The notes: generated by a model not told the origin, from the sequence alone. A stretch of 64,000 bases of DNA from Macrolepiota albuminosa (GCA_027475525.1 JAMWFC010000113.1:992001-1056000), one strand, 5' to 3'; counted from the stretch's first letter, positions 12,041 to 21,419 are shown. Program-made: numbers and translations.

Positions 12041-12173
12041 AATCGAGAGGTTTTGATGATAGTTGCCTAGTCGGTAACAAGCCTAGAGTTTAAAGCTTCA
12101 ACGTGATGCCAACAGAGAATCGAGAGGTTTTGATGATAGTTGCCTAGTCGGTAACAAGCCTAGAGTTTAAAGC
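12020..12173. repeat. Exact 77-bp tandem duplication (likely assembly artefact)
   Basis: Copies 12020-12096 and 12097-12173 are identical. Chained to the preceding duplication, it lies in the untranslated leader between the LTR and gag. Confidence 0.9.
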
Positions 12174-12196
12174 CAATAGCAGAAGATTTAAAAAAA

Positions 12197-12447
12197 TGTA
12201 ACCGGAGTTACGGGTTAGAACTATCTTGTGTGTATCACACAAGTGCTAAATCAGACCACAGTATTGGATTTGACTAGTACTTAGAGTGAAAACAAGATGT
12301 TCTTGTGTGTATCACACAAGTGCTAAATCAGACCACAGTATTGGATTTGACTAGTACTTAGAGTGAAAACAAGATGTTATCTTACGTAATACTCTATTAA
12401 ACGATTATAGCGTCATTGACGCTTGTAACACAGATGACTCCGTTACA
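12197..12447 (-). repeat. 5' LTR of the chromovirus
   Basis: The segment begins TGTAACCGGAGTTAC and ends GACTCCGTTACA, giving TG...CA ends and a TGTAAC/GTTACA terminal inverted match. It lies just upstream of gag in minus-strand orientation. Its 251 bp include an exact 77-bp duplication (12224-12377), so the true length is probably about 174 bp. The partner LTR is outside the window. No convincing tRNA primer site is visible just inside it, which would fit self-priming as known for some chromoviruses, but this is unproven. Confidence 0.7.
12224..12377. repeat. Exact 77-bp tandem duplication (likely assembly artefact)
   Basis: Copies 12224-12300 and 12301-12377 are identical. It lies inside the chromovirus LTR and inflates its length. 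Confidence 0.9.
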
Positions 12448-12737
12448 TATATTGTGCACAAGAGGCAGGTTCAACTTCCCCCAGGGCCATCACAGTCAGA
12501 ATCTTTTTTGCTGTCTTTTGATCTGTTGACCTAATTTCTATTTTACCAGTTTTGTGGTCTAGTGGAATATTTGTAAATTGATATCCCACATAGTGCACAA
12601 TAGACAGGTTTGACTCCTCCTTACTGCATTTGTTATAACTAATATTTATGTTTTTGATCTGCTTAGCTAAATGTTAGTTACTAATGCACCCTGAACAGAT
12701 CAAATGCCTTTTCATGCATTCTAATGACATATAATGC

Positions 12738-12943
12738 TGTCATTTTTTACCTGTAGTAAATTGACAGAGGGTGGAAGGGTCTGCTGAAGTCTGGCAAACC
12801 TGTAGATAGATCAAAGAATTTACTGCAACTGGTTAGTTAATCTAATGTTGTCATTTTTTACCTGTAGTAAATTGACAGAGGACAAAAGAGGTCTGCTGGA
12901 GCCCAGCAGACCTTTAGATGGATCAAAGAATTTACTGCAACTG
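12738..12943. repeat. Diverged tandem repeat, period 110 bp, two copies
   Basis: Copies start at 12738 and 12848 with TGTCATTTTTTACCTG and end with the shared GATCAAAGAATTTACTGC region. The outer parts are nearly identical and the middle differs at many positions, so this is an old, real duplication. Confidence 0.8.
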
Positions 12944-13268
12944 GACAGTCAATCTGTATCTTCATGTAAAGTTCTCATCTGTTCCCCACTATTTCTTTAA
13001 TCCTTCATCTGCCATGTCTAATGCTGACCTCCATCAATGGATCATTGATCAAGATGTTTGAGTATTGTATCTCACTTGTAGGGGAGACCTTGCTAAACTC
13101 AAAAGACAGCTGAAGGACCTGGTAAGATGCAAGCACTCCTTTCTAATAGAGATGCACTAACAGTTGTCCTGTAGACTGACATGTAGATAATGGTCAGCCA
13201 GGTAAAAGATGAGGTGGAGGTAATTATTGATTGTATCTTGTCAGGCTGCATCTGACACTCCAGACTTG

Positions 13269-13273
13269 TTAAC
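13269..13273. other. Target site duplication of the Copia element, left (TTAAC)
   Basis: TTAAC stands directly before the 5' LTR and again directly after the 3' LTR (19538-19542). A 5-bp duplication is usual for Copia elements and shows that both ends are intact. Confidence 0.92.
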
Positions 13274-13574
13274 TGTTGGCCGGGAGACTATACGATTGGG
13301 TCAGCTTGAATATGGTCACATGACTTATAGTTACAACTTCGCAGTTACGTCTCAAACAGCCTCAGTGGTTTTCTATCATCATTGATTAACTCTGAGGCTG
13401 TAAGTGACTATTTTCCATACCTTATAATTGATACGTGTCTAATAGCTTATGACTTAGTGTTACGTTGCTATTAGGTATAATCTCAGTGGTTTTCTATCAT
13501 CATTGATTAACTCTGAGGCTTGTTACGTTGCTATTAGATCGTACATCCTCTCAGGCTACTAGATCGGTACAACA
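13274..13574 (+). repeat. Copia 5' LTR, 301 bp
   Basis: Starts TGTTGGCC, ends GGTACAACA. It contains two direct copies of a 35-nt segment (GTGGTTTTCTATCATC...CTCTGAGGCT) about 132 bp apart. Each can fold as a small hairpin through CCTCAG/CTGAGG or CTCAG/CTGAG. A second short repeat, GTTACGTTGCTATTAG, also occurs twice. These may be promoter or RNA-processing elements. The LTR must hold promoter and polyadenylation signals, which I cannot place exactly. Confidence 0.93.
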
Positions 13575-13588
13575 GGTTATGGGCATCC
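13575..13588 (+). promoter_or_regulatory. Copia primer-binding site, matching the initiator-tRNA(Met) anticodon region
   Basis: GGTTATGGGCATCC follows the LTR with no gap. Its first nine bases are complementary to the CCCATAACC anticodon-loop region of eukaryotic initiator tRNA-Met, not to a tRNA 3' end. Drosophila copia is known to prime from such an internal tRNA-Met fragment using a site beginning GGTTATGGG. I infer the same half-tRNA priming here. Confidence 0.7.
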
Positions 13589-13709
13589 TTTAATGGATTG
13601 CTTGTACTATCTTTGAAGCCAGAAGCCACTCCTTTCGGTTTTTCCACCGCATATAATCGGTCTTGCAGAACATATTCCAGTCGTTATATCATTTTTCAGG
13701 GTCGTCACG

Positions 13710-16700
13710 ATGACTGACCCTTTCCATCATCGTCATTATTCCCCGGTAGCGTCGTCGTCTTCAAGACCAATGCCGGGGACCTCTTCAAATGGTGCCACCA
13801 CGCAATCGGCTTTTATTCGTCATTTGCCTCCGCATATAGCCAACTTCCCTCCTGATTCGGCAAATACTTTAGTCTCAAATTCCCATACAGATGCTCCAAA
13901 ATGTTTTCGTTCTTACATTCCTCGTGCAGTGTCTACTTTCTCCACTTCTTATCATAATCAATCGCCGATTACACCTACACCAGTACCTAATATTCCCCCT
14001 TCTCATCCTTTGCATGCTCCTACTCCAGTTCGTGTCCCTCATGTTTCTCCTGTACTTCCTCGTGTTCCTACTGTAGTACAGCCTATTTCTCGTCCACAGT
14101 CTGTTACTGTTAATCACTTGCCCAATGCATCGTTTACACCTCCCTCTCCCGTTCCAAATTTTTATCGTCCTCCTTCGGTTTTTGTTCGTCCTTTTGTTCC
14201 TCAATTTAGACACAGGACTTCTCCAATTCCACTTTCACGTCCTCCCTCTGCCTTCTACAACACTACGCCTCGACCTGCTGCTGTTCCGATCCCTACACCT
14301 CAACCTGCTCCTGCTCCATTCCCCGTTAATCAACATATAGATCGTCCTCCGGATCATCATATCCCTCCTCAGTTTCTTGCCCAACCATTGAACAACATCC
14401 AGGCTCAACAGGATCCTCTTCCATTTCAAGCACCGCAGGCTGCACATCTTCCGCACCAAGCACAGATGCCTGATCATTTCACGGGGGTTTTTCCGGTGCA
14501 TAATCAATTCGTTGCAGCACCACAACATATTCCCGCTGTAAATCAGCCCGTAATTCCTCCGGGCAGGGTCGAACCTCAGGCACCCCCAAATCATTACGAC
14601 GGAATACATTCCCCAGTCCCTCAACCCGATTACAATCATGCCTACGCACCAGCGATTGCAATTCCAAATCCGGTACCTGCGCCGGCCTCTATCGACTCCA
14701 AATTGCCTCCCCTTACCACGATTCCTCAATTCACATCTTCTGCCGACTGGGGTTTATGGATAAACCCTGTGATGGCACTTATTGATCATCTTGGACTCAA
14801 TGGCCACGTTTGCCCGTTACCTCTAATGGGTGCACTCTATGACCCTACGTGTCGATTGGCCTTACCTCCACCCTATCCGCCACACTTGACGAGGGAAGAC
14901 TCACTGGCTTATGAGACGTTCTGGAAGAACGACAATGTTTGTTCTTACATCATATCAGGACGACTGTCTGCCGAAATTTTCAATTCCTTACCTCCGGCGC
15001 GAACTGGTCCATATAATTTCCCGACGCGGACGGCGCGTGATCTTCTTGACTTTCTCCGTAAACGTTTCAGTGTTGGTAGCGCAGCCTCTGCTCAGCGTAT
15101 AAAAGATTCGGTGTTTAAACTTACCTGTGCACCGAATACCATACCGGCCTATGTGCAGGCTTGGCGTATAGCAGTGAATCAACTCTCTACCACTCCCTGG
15201 GATTTCACCCAGTACGAGAAAATCCAGCGCTTTATGGATGGCATTGCCGATCACAGGGCTTATAATATGCTACGTGAAGAAGTACGTCGTTCTTGGGACA
15301 ACAATCCGGATGGTACTTTCGACTTTTTCCACCTCACCAATACTATACTCGATATCGACGTTGATGTTCGACGCAGGATGGCTGTCTCAGGTTCTCAGCC
15401 TCGAGATCGCACCTCTCAGCGTTCTTCTACCACTACACAGACTACGACGACGTCCAATACTCTGGCTAGCGAGTCGAAACGAGGCGCTACGAATGATGGC
15501 CAGAAGGAACACATGAACCGACCAAGGGCTAATATTGCCGTGACGGAAGCTTCGACTTTAGAATCAGCTACAGAACCTACTACGCCGACTCCAGATTTTA
15601 TTACAGATGACCTTGATAATCCTGTACTCTCTACAATTACCGAAGATGAGGAGAATGATATCGATTTCCAGCTTTATGACGTCCAGAGTGATAAGACTGA
15701 AGGAATATCAGCTTTTTCCGCTTTCATGAACTCTATGCCAACCCTTGCCTTCGCGAGTATCACTGGTCAATTCAACGCCATTCTCGATTCGGGATGCACA
15801 ACACACATCATCAGAGATCAGAAACATTTTTGGACGTACAATACAGCTTTAGCTGTTCCCGTTGGGACTGCAAACTGTGGGACTCTTAACACCTTAGCTT
15901 GCGGCGACGTTCGATTTCGATTGTGCATTGATGGCACGACAAGGATATTGGTTCTTAAAGACTGCTTACATGCTCCGGACGCACCGATTAATCTTCTTTC
16001 GGTGGGCTCTATGGTGGAGAACAATATGAGAATCACTTTTGAAAAAGAAGCTACTACTCTATTCTTTCCGACAAATGCGACAAAAGTTGGGGGTGGATCA
16101 TTTCAAGCCACCGTACACCGACGATTATCATTTCTTTATTGTGAGTTCTTAGAGTCGGATCAGCAATCTCAGATATCACCACAAGTACTTTCGAGCTTCA
16201 AGAATTCTTTTCCAACAGTTTCGATTACGCCAAATCTGTGGCATCGCAGGATGGGACATCCCGCTAGGGACACCACGCGGGCGGTTTTGACGAAAGGATA
16301 TGTTGAAGGGGTCCATTATACAGGATCATTTGAAGATGAGAAGTGCATTCCATGCATTATCGGAAAACAACCTGCCCGACCATTTGACAACAATGAACGT
16401 CGAGCTAATACAGTTTGTGAATTACTACATATGGATTCTTGCGGACCGTTTCCCACACGTTTTTCGAATGGAAATACCAGTCTTTTTCACACAATTTTAG
16501 ATGACCATTCGAACTTTGGGAGTACAGAGCTTTTATCTAAGAAGAACATGGCGTTAAAGCACTTCAAAAGGATACAAGCAGAATGGGAACTTAAGTCGGG
16601 AAATAGAGTGAAGATTGTCCGTTGTGATGGGGCAAAGGAGTTTGTCGAAGGGAAGTTAAAGGAGCACTTGGAGGAAAAAGGTATAACCTTACAGTCTACG

Positions 16701-19202
16701 GTGGCGTACGCACATCAACAAAACGGGAAGGCGGAACGCTATATACGTACAATTGAGGATATGGCACAAACTCTAATGGCAGAATCGGGCTTACCTATGT
16801 CATTTCTGGGCGATGCAATCCTAACGGCCCAATATCTTCGGAATAGACTACCGACTTCGACACTTTCAGGCATCACGACTCTATTTGAGATTATGGAAGG
16901 CAAGAAACCAGATCTATCGGATCTACGAGTCTGGGGTTGCCAGTGTTTTGTGTTGCATCCCAAAGAGACACGTCGAAAAGGAGATACCAAGCGCTTTGAA
17001 GCTATCTTTGTAGGGTACGAAGAACATCGGAAAGGATGGAAGGTGAGGGATTTGAATGGGAAATATTATTTCTCAAGAGATGTGGTCTTCAACGAGAATA
17101 CCCGTGGACGATTAAAACCGCACGTACCATTACCCATTAGGGTCACTCCAGACACTCCGACCACGGACGAACCCTCTTCATTAGTACAACACGAATCGCT
17201 TCCCCGAGAGAATGAGCAGAGTGGGGAAAATCAGGGAGAGATTGTACAAGATGAAGATCAAGGACGACCTAAACGGAATATTATGCGTACGGCAGCGGGC
17301 AGAGCTTATTGGGAAGAGGTTTCGAAGAGGAATGAAAAGCTCACAAATCTTCGAGCAAATCGAGAAGCCAGACTGGAATCTCATCAGAACTTGTCAGCAA
17401 TACTAGATATCGATTCACTACTGGCGACAAATTCGTTTACGACGGACATGGCAGACCTTACACAACTTGAAGATCTGGCGATGTTTGATTTCAAAGCTTA
17501 CGTGACGTATGGATCGGATCCTTTACCTTTTAGGAAGCAACGTGAATATGACCTTACAAAGGCTCCCGAAAATTACAATGAAGTGATGAGAAGAACGGAT
17601 AGAGATGTATGGATGGCGGCCATGGAGCGGGAAGTACGGAGTTTACGGGAACAGGAGGTTTTCGTACCAGCACTCTTACCGCAAGGGAAAAAGGCACTTG
17701 GAGTACGATGGGTGTTTGCGCACAAATACAATTCAGATGGATCGATTATAAAAGGAAAGGAAAAAGCGAGACTTGTGGCACAAGGCTTTAGTCAGCAACC
17801 AGAAGATTACGGTTCTACGTATGCTCCGGTAGCGAAGATGGCAAGCATTAGAATTGCGTTGGCTTATGCGACGATGCGAGATCTGGAAATCTTCTCTTTC
17901 GATGTCAAAACGGCTTTCCTGAACGCACCACTTACGCATGAGTTGTATTGCAAGCAAATTCCAGGTTTTCTGGACGACAATCCCAGAAAAGTTAATAGGC
18001 TTCTTCGAGCACTTTACGGTCTGAAACAGTCCTCGAGAGAATGGTACACTCTATTGAGAACCACTCTGGAGAACTTAGGCCTGGTTACATGCGAAGTGGA
18101 TCAAGCCGTTTTTATAGGACGTTTTTCCTCTCCACCCCATAATTCAATTCCGAAACCTGACGACGGAGGAGATCTATTGATTATTATGTGCGTACATGTG
18201 GATGATGGGCTCAATGTGACGAATTCGAAACCGCTTTATGAATGGATCATCACGGAAATGAATAAACGGTTCACAGTCATTGATTCGGGGATGTCTACGT
18301 TATATCTTGGCATTCGAATTGACAGAGATAGAGCGAAAAAGAAGTTGTGGCTTTCTCAAACAGGTTACGTTTTGGACTTACTTGCAACGTATCGTCTATT
18401 GGATGCGACTCTGTTATCACTTCCACTTGCAGTCAACTTAGACAACTTGCCGGATCCACCACCGAACTCACTACCAGAAATTGCAGATGAAGATATCAAG
18501 GTACATTATCAACGACTCGTAGGATCAATCTTATACCTCAGTCTCTGTACACGTCCGGACCTCGCATTTACTGCGATGTCCCTTGGACAATACAATTCTT
18601 CTCCGACTCGAGCGCACTTACTAGCGGCGAAAAGAGTCTTACGATATATTTCGGGTACGAGGGGATATGCTCTGGAATACAATTATTCAAGGACAACGAC
18701 AAATTCTTCTTCCAAACTATTACTTCCTGCAGACTTTGGGGCGGTTGACGCAGACTGGGCGTCGGATTCAGTAACGAGAAAAAGCGTTACAGGATACGCG
18801 TTTTTCATGTATTCAAGTCTTATTTCGTGGTCCTCTGTGAAGCAACGAACGATTGCTTTATCCTCGACAGAAGCTGAGTACATGGCCTTGTCTCATGCAA
18901 TGCGGGAAGCACTTTCGATACGCTATTTACTCACGACACTGGATTTACCGATACCGAAACCATTTCCTTTATATTGCGACAATAAGAGTGCCTTAAACAT
19001 TGCGAATTCGGATTCGATAACGTCTCGTTCAAAACATATTGATATTCGGCATCACTTCATTCGTGAACATATAAATGAAGGTTCTTTTAAAACATTATGG
19101 ATATCGACATCGGAAATGGTCGCCGACATTCTTACCAAATCACTACCCAAAGATCTTCACAACAGATTTGCTTCATCCCTTGGTCTCGTTGATCGACTTT
19201 AA
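13710..19202 (+). CDS. Copia gag-pol polyprotein, 1830 aa, intact
   Basis: Single ORF from ATG at 13710. Residues 1-330 are extremely Pro-rich. About 335-560 is a Copia-type gag domain. There is no CCHC knuckle before the protease. Protease: Asp693 in LDSGCTTHI. Pre-integrase zinc motif: HX4H at 845 and CX2C at 879/882. Integrase triad: Asp909, Asp973, Glu1009 (D-X35-E exactly). RT: Asp1398 (FDVKTAFLNA) and the HVDD box at 1498/1499, where many elements have YVDD. RNase H: Asp1680 or Asp1682, Glu1721 and Asp1757. Gag and pol share one frame with no visible recoding site, so the Gag:Pol ratio must be set another way, for example by proteolysis or splicing. The protein would make particles, copy the RNA and insert the cDNA. 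Confidence 0.95.
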   Translation: MTDPFHHRHYSPVASSSSRPMPGTSSNGATTQSAFIRHLPPHIANFPPDSANTLVSNSHTDAPKCFRSYIPRAVSTFSTSYHNQSPITPTPVPNIPPSHPLHAPTPVRVPHVSPVLPRVPTVVQPISRPQSVTVNHLPNASFTPPSPVPNFYRPPSVFVRPFVPQFRHRTSPIPLSRPPSAFYNTTPRPAAVPIPTPQPAPAPFPVNQHIDRPPDHHIPPQFLAQPLNNIQAQQDPLPFQAPQAAHLPHQAQMPDHFTGVFPVHNQFVAAPQHIPAVNQPVIPPGRVEPQAPPNHYDGIHSPVPQPDYNHAYAPAIAIPNPVPAPASIDSKLPPLTTIPQFTSSADWGLWINPVMALIDHLGLNGHVCPLPLMGALYDPTCRLALPPPYPPHLTREDSLAYETFWKNDNVCSYIISGRLSAEIFNSLPPARTGPYNFPTRTARDLLDFLRKRFSVGSAASAQRIKDSVFKLTCAPNTIPAYVQAWRIAVNQLSTTPWDFTQYEKIQRFMDGIADHRAYNMLREEVRRSWDNNPDGTFDFFHLTNTILDIDVDVRRRMAVSGSQPRDRTSQRSSTTTQTTTTSNTLASESKRGATNDGQKEHMNRPRANIAVTEASTLESATEPTTPTPDFITDDLDNPVLSTITEDEENDIDFQLYDVQSDKTEGISAFSAFMNSMPTLAFASITGQFNAILDSGCTTHIIRDQKHFWTYNTALAVPVGTANCGTLNTLACGDVRFRLCIDGTTRILVLKDCLHAPDAPINLLSVGSMVENNMRITFEKEATTLFFPTNATKVGGGSFQATVHRRLSFLYCEFLESDQQSQISPQVLSSFKNSFPTVSITPNLWHRRMGHPARDTTRAVLTKGYVEGVHYTGSFEDEKCIPCIIGKQPARPFDNNERRANTVCELLHMDSCGPFPTRFSNGNTSLFHTILDDHSNFGSTELLSKKNMALKHFKRIQAEWELKSGNRVKIVRCDGAKEFVEGKLKEHLEEKGITLQSTVAYAHQQNGKAERYIRTIEDMAQTLMAESGLPMSFLGDAILTAQYLRNRLPTSTLSGITTLFEIMEGKKPDLSDLRVWGCQCFVLHPKETRRKGDTKRFEAIFVGYEEHRKGWKVRDLNGKYYFSRDVVFNENTRGRLKPHVPLPIRVTPDTPTTDEPSSLVQHESLPRENEQSGENQGEIVQDEDQGRPKRNIMRTAAGRAYWEEVSKRNEKLTNLRANREARLESHQNLSAILDIDSLLATNSFTTDMADLTQLEDLAMFDFKAYVTYGSDPLPFRKQREYDLTKAPENYNEVMRRTDRDVWMAAMEREVRSLREQEVFVPALLPQGKKALGVRWVFAHKYNSDGSIIKGKEKARLVAQGFSQQPEDYGSTYAPVAKMASIRIALAYATMRDLEIFSFDVKTAFLNAPLTHELYCKQIPGFLDDNPRKVNRLLRALYGLKQSSREWYTLLRTTLENLGLVTCEVDQAVFIGRFSSPPHNSIPKPDDGGDLLIIMCVHVDDGLNVTNSKPLYEWIITEMNKRFTVIDSGMSTLYLGIRIDRDRAKKKLWLSQTGYVLDLLATYRLLDATLLSLPLAVNLDNLPDPPPNSLPEIADEDIKVHYQRLVGSILYLSLCTRPDLAFTAMSLGQYNSSPTRAHLLAAKRVLRYISGTRGYALEYNYSRTTTNSSSKLLLPADFGAVDADWASDSVTRKSVTGYAFFMYSSLISWSSVKQRTIALSSTEAEYMALSHAMREALSIRYLLTTLDLPIPKPFPLYCDNKSALNIANSDSITSRSKHIDIRHHFIREHINEGSFKTLWISTSEMVADILTKSLPKDLHNRFASSLGLVDRL

Positions 19203-19225
19203 CTCATATGTGTCCACTTTCTCGC

Positions 19226-19236
19226 TGATGGGGTTG
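19226..19236 (+). promoter_or_regulatory. Copia polypurine tract (weak)
   Basis: The bases just before the 3' LTR read CTGATGGGGTTG, the only G-rich run there. By position it should prime plus-strand DNA synthesis. It is short and broken by T residues, so the call rests mainly on position. Confidence 0.5.
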
Positions 19237-19537
19237 TGTTGGCCGGGAGACTATACGATTGGGTCAGCTTGAATATGGTCACATGACTTATAGTTACAAC
19301 TTCGCAGTTACGTCTCAAACAGCCTCAGTGGTTTTCTATCATCATTGATTAACTCTGAGGCTGTAAGTGACTATTTTCCATACCTTATAATTGATACGTG
19401 TCTAATAGCTTATGACTTAGTGTTACGTTGCTATTAGGTATAATCTCAGTGGTTTTCTATCATCATTGATTAACTCTGAGGCTTGTTACGTTGCTATTAG
19501 ATCGTACATCCTCTCAGGCTACTAGATCGGTACAACA
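19237..19537 (+). repeat. Copia 3' LTR, 301 bp
   Basis: The same length and, by eye, the same sequence as the 5' LTR, including both internal repeat pairs. Followed by TTAAC (19538-19542). Confidence 0.93.
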
Positions 19538-20660
19538 TTAACAATGTTGACAATACTGGTGATAGTAACCAGTTTAGATTTGTTCCCTCATCAGAAAGCT
19601 TTGATGTAACTCTGAAGGGCTTCAACAACTGCTCTTTCTGATGCACTTGGTCCCTCAGGTGAGTGCTGCTCACTTCTTGGTTCATTGTTGCCAAGTACTC
19701 TGCCTTCTCCTCTGGGCTCATCCCTTGAAGGTGGTTGACAGGGCATTTGGCTATCCAAGGTGGATCTAGATGACTCAACAGGCTGCAAGACATTTGAACT
19801 ATCAGATTATGAGGGTAACGATGGACAAAGAACTTGTATTAGCTACGAATAAAGTACCCAATCTATTTCCTGGTCATCTTCGATGACACCCCACTCAGAA
19901 TGAGGGTAACTCACCTAGAGAGCAGTCGTGATGAGACTCCACTGAGGGTAGGTCTCACCTGTGCCCTCTCTAGGCATTGCACGTGATAACTGCAGTACTC
20001 TGAGTTCTGTCATTGGTGGCGCGAAAACTACGTTTTAACTGCCATAAACTAAAATCAACGGATTAGCGACGAGGTAGATCTCGGGTCACGCCGTGCTAGC
20101 AACGGCCCATACAAGCAAGTGCGGTGATTACCGACATGTACCTCGTGACCCGATATAATCAGGAAAGTTCGTCTCACATGGCACCAGGATTGTCTATTTT
20201 CCACTGCAGTTACGCCACAATATTATTGAAGAAATCGCCGATTAACCACGAATGACGTGGGTTCATCATGACCCAGACCTTTCTACGCAGCAGAAGCGAG
20301 GTCAAAGTTCCAGTTCAGTACTTCAGCACTTTGGTGTAAATTTAAAACCGTTCACGAATCTATACACTTAATTCTGGATAATAAGTAGGCTTCCTACGTT
20401 ACTGATACTATGTTCGAAGACGAAAAGTAGTAGAGGTGCGGTGCAATCACGGATCAAATGTCTGTGGCCGATGGACTCGGACGTGCGAATGTCGGCCCCC
20501 CTTAATCATGAGTATTATGACAAGTGACTCGTTGAACTCTGGCCGTGGCAGTGCGCATCTGAACAGGATTTAAAAAGTACTGACTCCCTACGGACATCTA
20601 CCATTGCAATTGTGAGCTTGTACTTGCACCTGGTGGACCGTACATCGACTGCTCACTCCA
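19538..20660. other. Intergenic and relic DNA between Copia and the GNAT gene
   Basis: The first 100 bases continue an open plus-strand frame interrupted by Copia (ending near 19639). The minus strand at 19793-19590 has a short open stretch (PEEKAEYLATMNQEV context) of uncertain meaning. The rest has no credible ORF. The stretch 20161-20225 resembles 62388-62467 (see findings). Confidence 0.4.
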
Positions 20661-21419
20661 ATGCCAAACAAACTCACTGTCCACAACGTAGAGGAATACA
20701 CCGGTCCCTCTTTTCCAAATGATTGCAGCACCTTCCCCAATATAAACTTCAACCTCCCGCTCCCACCTTCCCTAGAAACTTCGCGTATCAAACTAGTACC
20801 CTTTCTGCCGTCCATTCACGCCGAGCCATTTTTTTCCGTATACGCCTCTTCCCCCTCTCTAGAGCGATACCTACCCATCTCGCTCCCTAATTTACCCTCA
20901 CTCCTCTCCTTGGTCCAGACCGACATCCTCGCAGACAAAGGCAGCGTTCTCTTTGCCATCATTGACAAAACCAAAGGACCCAATGCAGAGCTAATGGAGA
21001 GCCTAGCAGGAATGATAGGTCTTCTCAAATCCTCTCCGCAAAACCGCACCATTGAGATTGGACCTATAATTATCCTACCCGCCTTCCAAGGCACCTTCGT
21101 ATCGCCCAATGCCGTTGGCGCACTTCTAAAATACCTTCTTGACACACCTACGCAGGGCGGGCTTGGGTTCCGTCGCGTGCAGTGGACCGCCAATTCGGAG
21201 AATCAGGCCAGTGTTAAAGCAGCACAGAGAGTCGGGTTCAAGCTCGAGGGAATACAGAGGTGGTGTTGGTGTCTAGCCCCAGACAAAGAGGGGAACGAGG
21301 TGAGCAAAACTGAAAGGGGGAGTGCGAAGGGGAGAGATAGCGCGGTGCTTGCAATTTGTTGGGATGACTGGGAGAATGGGGGGAAGGAGCATGTCGAGAA
21401 GCTTATTGACAGACCGTGA
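20661..21419 (+). CDS. GNAT-family N-acetyltransferase, 252 aa
   Basis: Single-exon ORF. The central and C-terminal parts fit the acetyl-CoA N-acyltransferase fold of the RimJ/RimL-like (Acetyltransf_3) type. After two N-terminal strands there is MIGLL, the strand IEIGPIIILPAFQG leading into the acetyl-CoA loop (around residue 145, a relaxed Q-G-T form of the usual QxxGxG), then the strand-helix-strand VQWTANSENQASVKAAQRVGFKLEG typical of GNAT motif B. Such enzymes move an acetyl group from acetyl-CoA to an amine. The substrate is unknown; fungal members are often called RimL-like or toxin/antibiotic acetyltransferases without proof. No signal peptide, so probably cytosolic. Start chosen as the first ATG of the ORF. 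Confidence 0.8.
   Translation: MPNKLTVHNVEEYTGPSFPNDCSTFPNINFNLPLPPSLETSRIKLVPFLPSIHAEPFFSVYASSPSLERYLPISLPNLPSLLSLVQTDILADKGSVLFAIIDKTKGPNAELMESLAGMIGLLKSSPQNRTIEIGPIIILPAFQGTFVSPNAVGALLKYLLDTPTQGGLGFRRVQWTANSENQASVKAAQRVGFKLEGIQRWCWCLAPDKEGNEVSKTERGSAKGRDSAVLAICWDDWENGGKEHVEKLIDRP

Larger units (their letters stand above)
1..12447 (-). mobile_element. Decayed chromovirus-type Ty3 LTR retrotransposon, truncated by the window edge
   Basis: Read on the minus strand the order is 5' LTR (12197-12447), gag with a CCHC knuckle, aspartic protease, reverse transcriptase, RNase H, integrase with a C-terminal chromodomain, and an extra ORF that runs off the left edge. The order PR-RT-RH-IN plus the chromodomain defines the chromovirus branch of Ty3 elements. 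The copy is dead: nearly all stops checked are TGA where CGA would fit, the protease active site is changed, and a solo LTR and a second insertion interrupt it. Several further frame breaks coincide with exact 77-bp duplications and are probably assembly errors. The 3' LTR lies outside the window, so its age cannot be estimated from LTR divergence. Confidence 0.88.
12448..13273. other. Old repetitive or gene-relic DNA left of the Copia element
   Basis: No long ORF. It contains a diverged tandem repeat (12738-12943). On the plus strand, 13081-13273 looks like broken coding DNA: short open pieces separated by GTAAG...TAG and GTAATT...CAG segments that resemble introns. The open sense continues past the Copia insertion to about 19639. 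This may be a relic of a gene or transposon into which Copia inserted. Confidence 0.35.
13274..19537 (+). mobile_element. Complete, young Ty1/Copia LTR retrotransposon
   Basis: A 6264-bp element with two 301-bp LTRs that I find identical when read base by base, a TTAAC target duplication, a primer-binding site touching the 5' LTR and a single uninterrupted gag-pol ORF. The domain order protease, integrase, reverse transcriptase, RNase H defines Copia. All catalytic residues I looked for are present. Identical LTRs mean a very recent insertion, so this copy could still be mobile. It carries none of the 77-bp duplications and none of the TGA decay seen in the chromovirus next door. Confidence 0.95.

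Noticed and set aside
10377..12377. A cluster of direct repeats resembling a CRISPR array or satellite
   Set aside because: The units differ from pair to pair, are adjacent without spacers and are all exactly 77 bp. This fits assembly overlaps in a retrotransposon, and the organism is a fungus.
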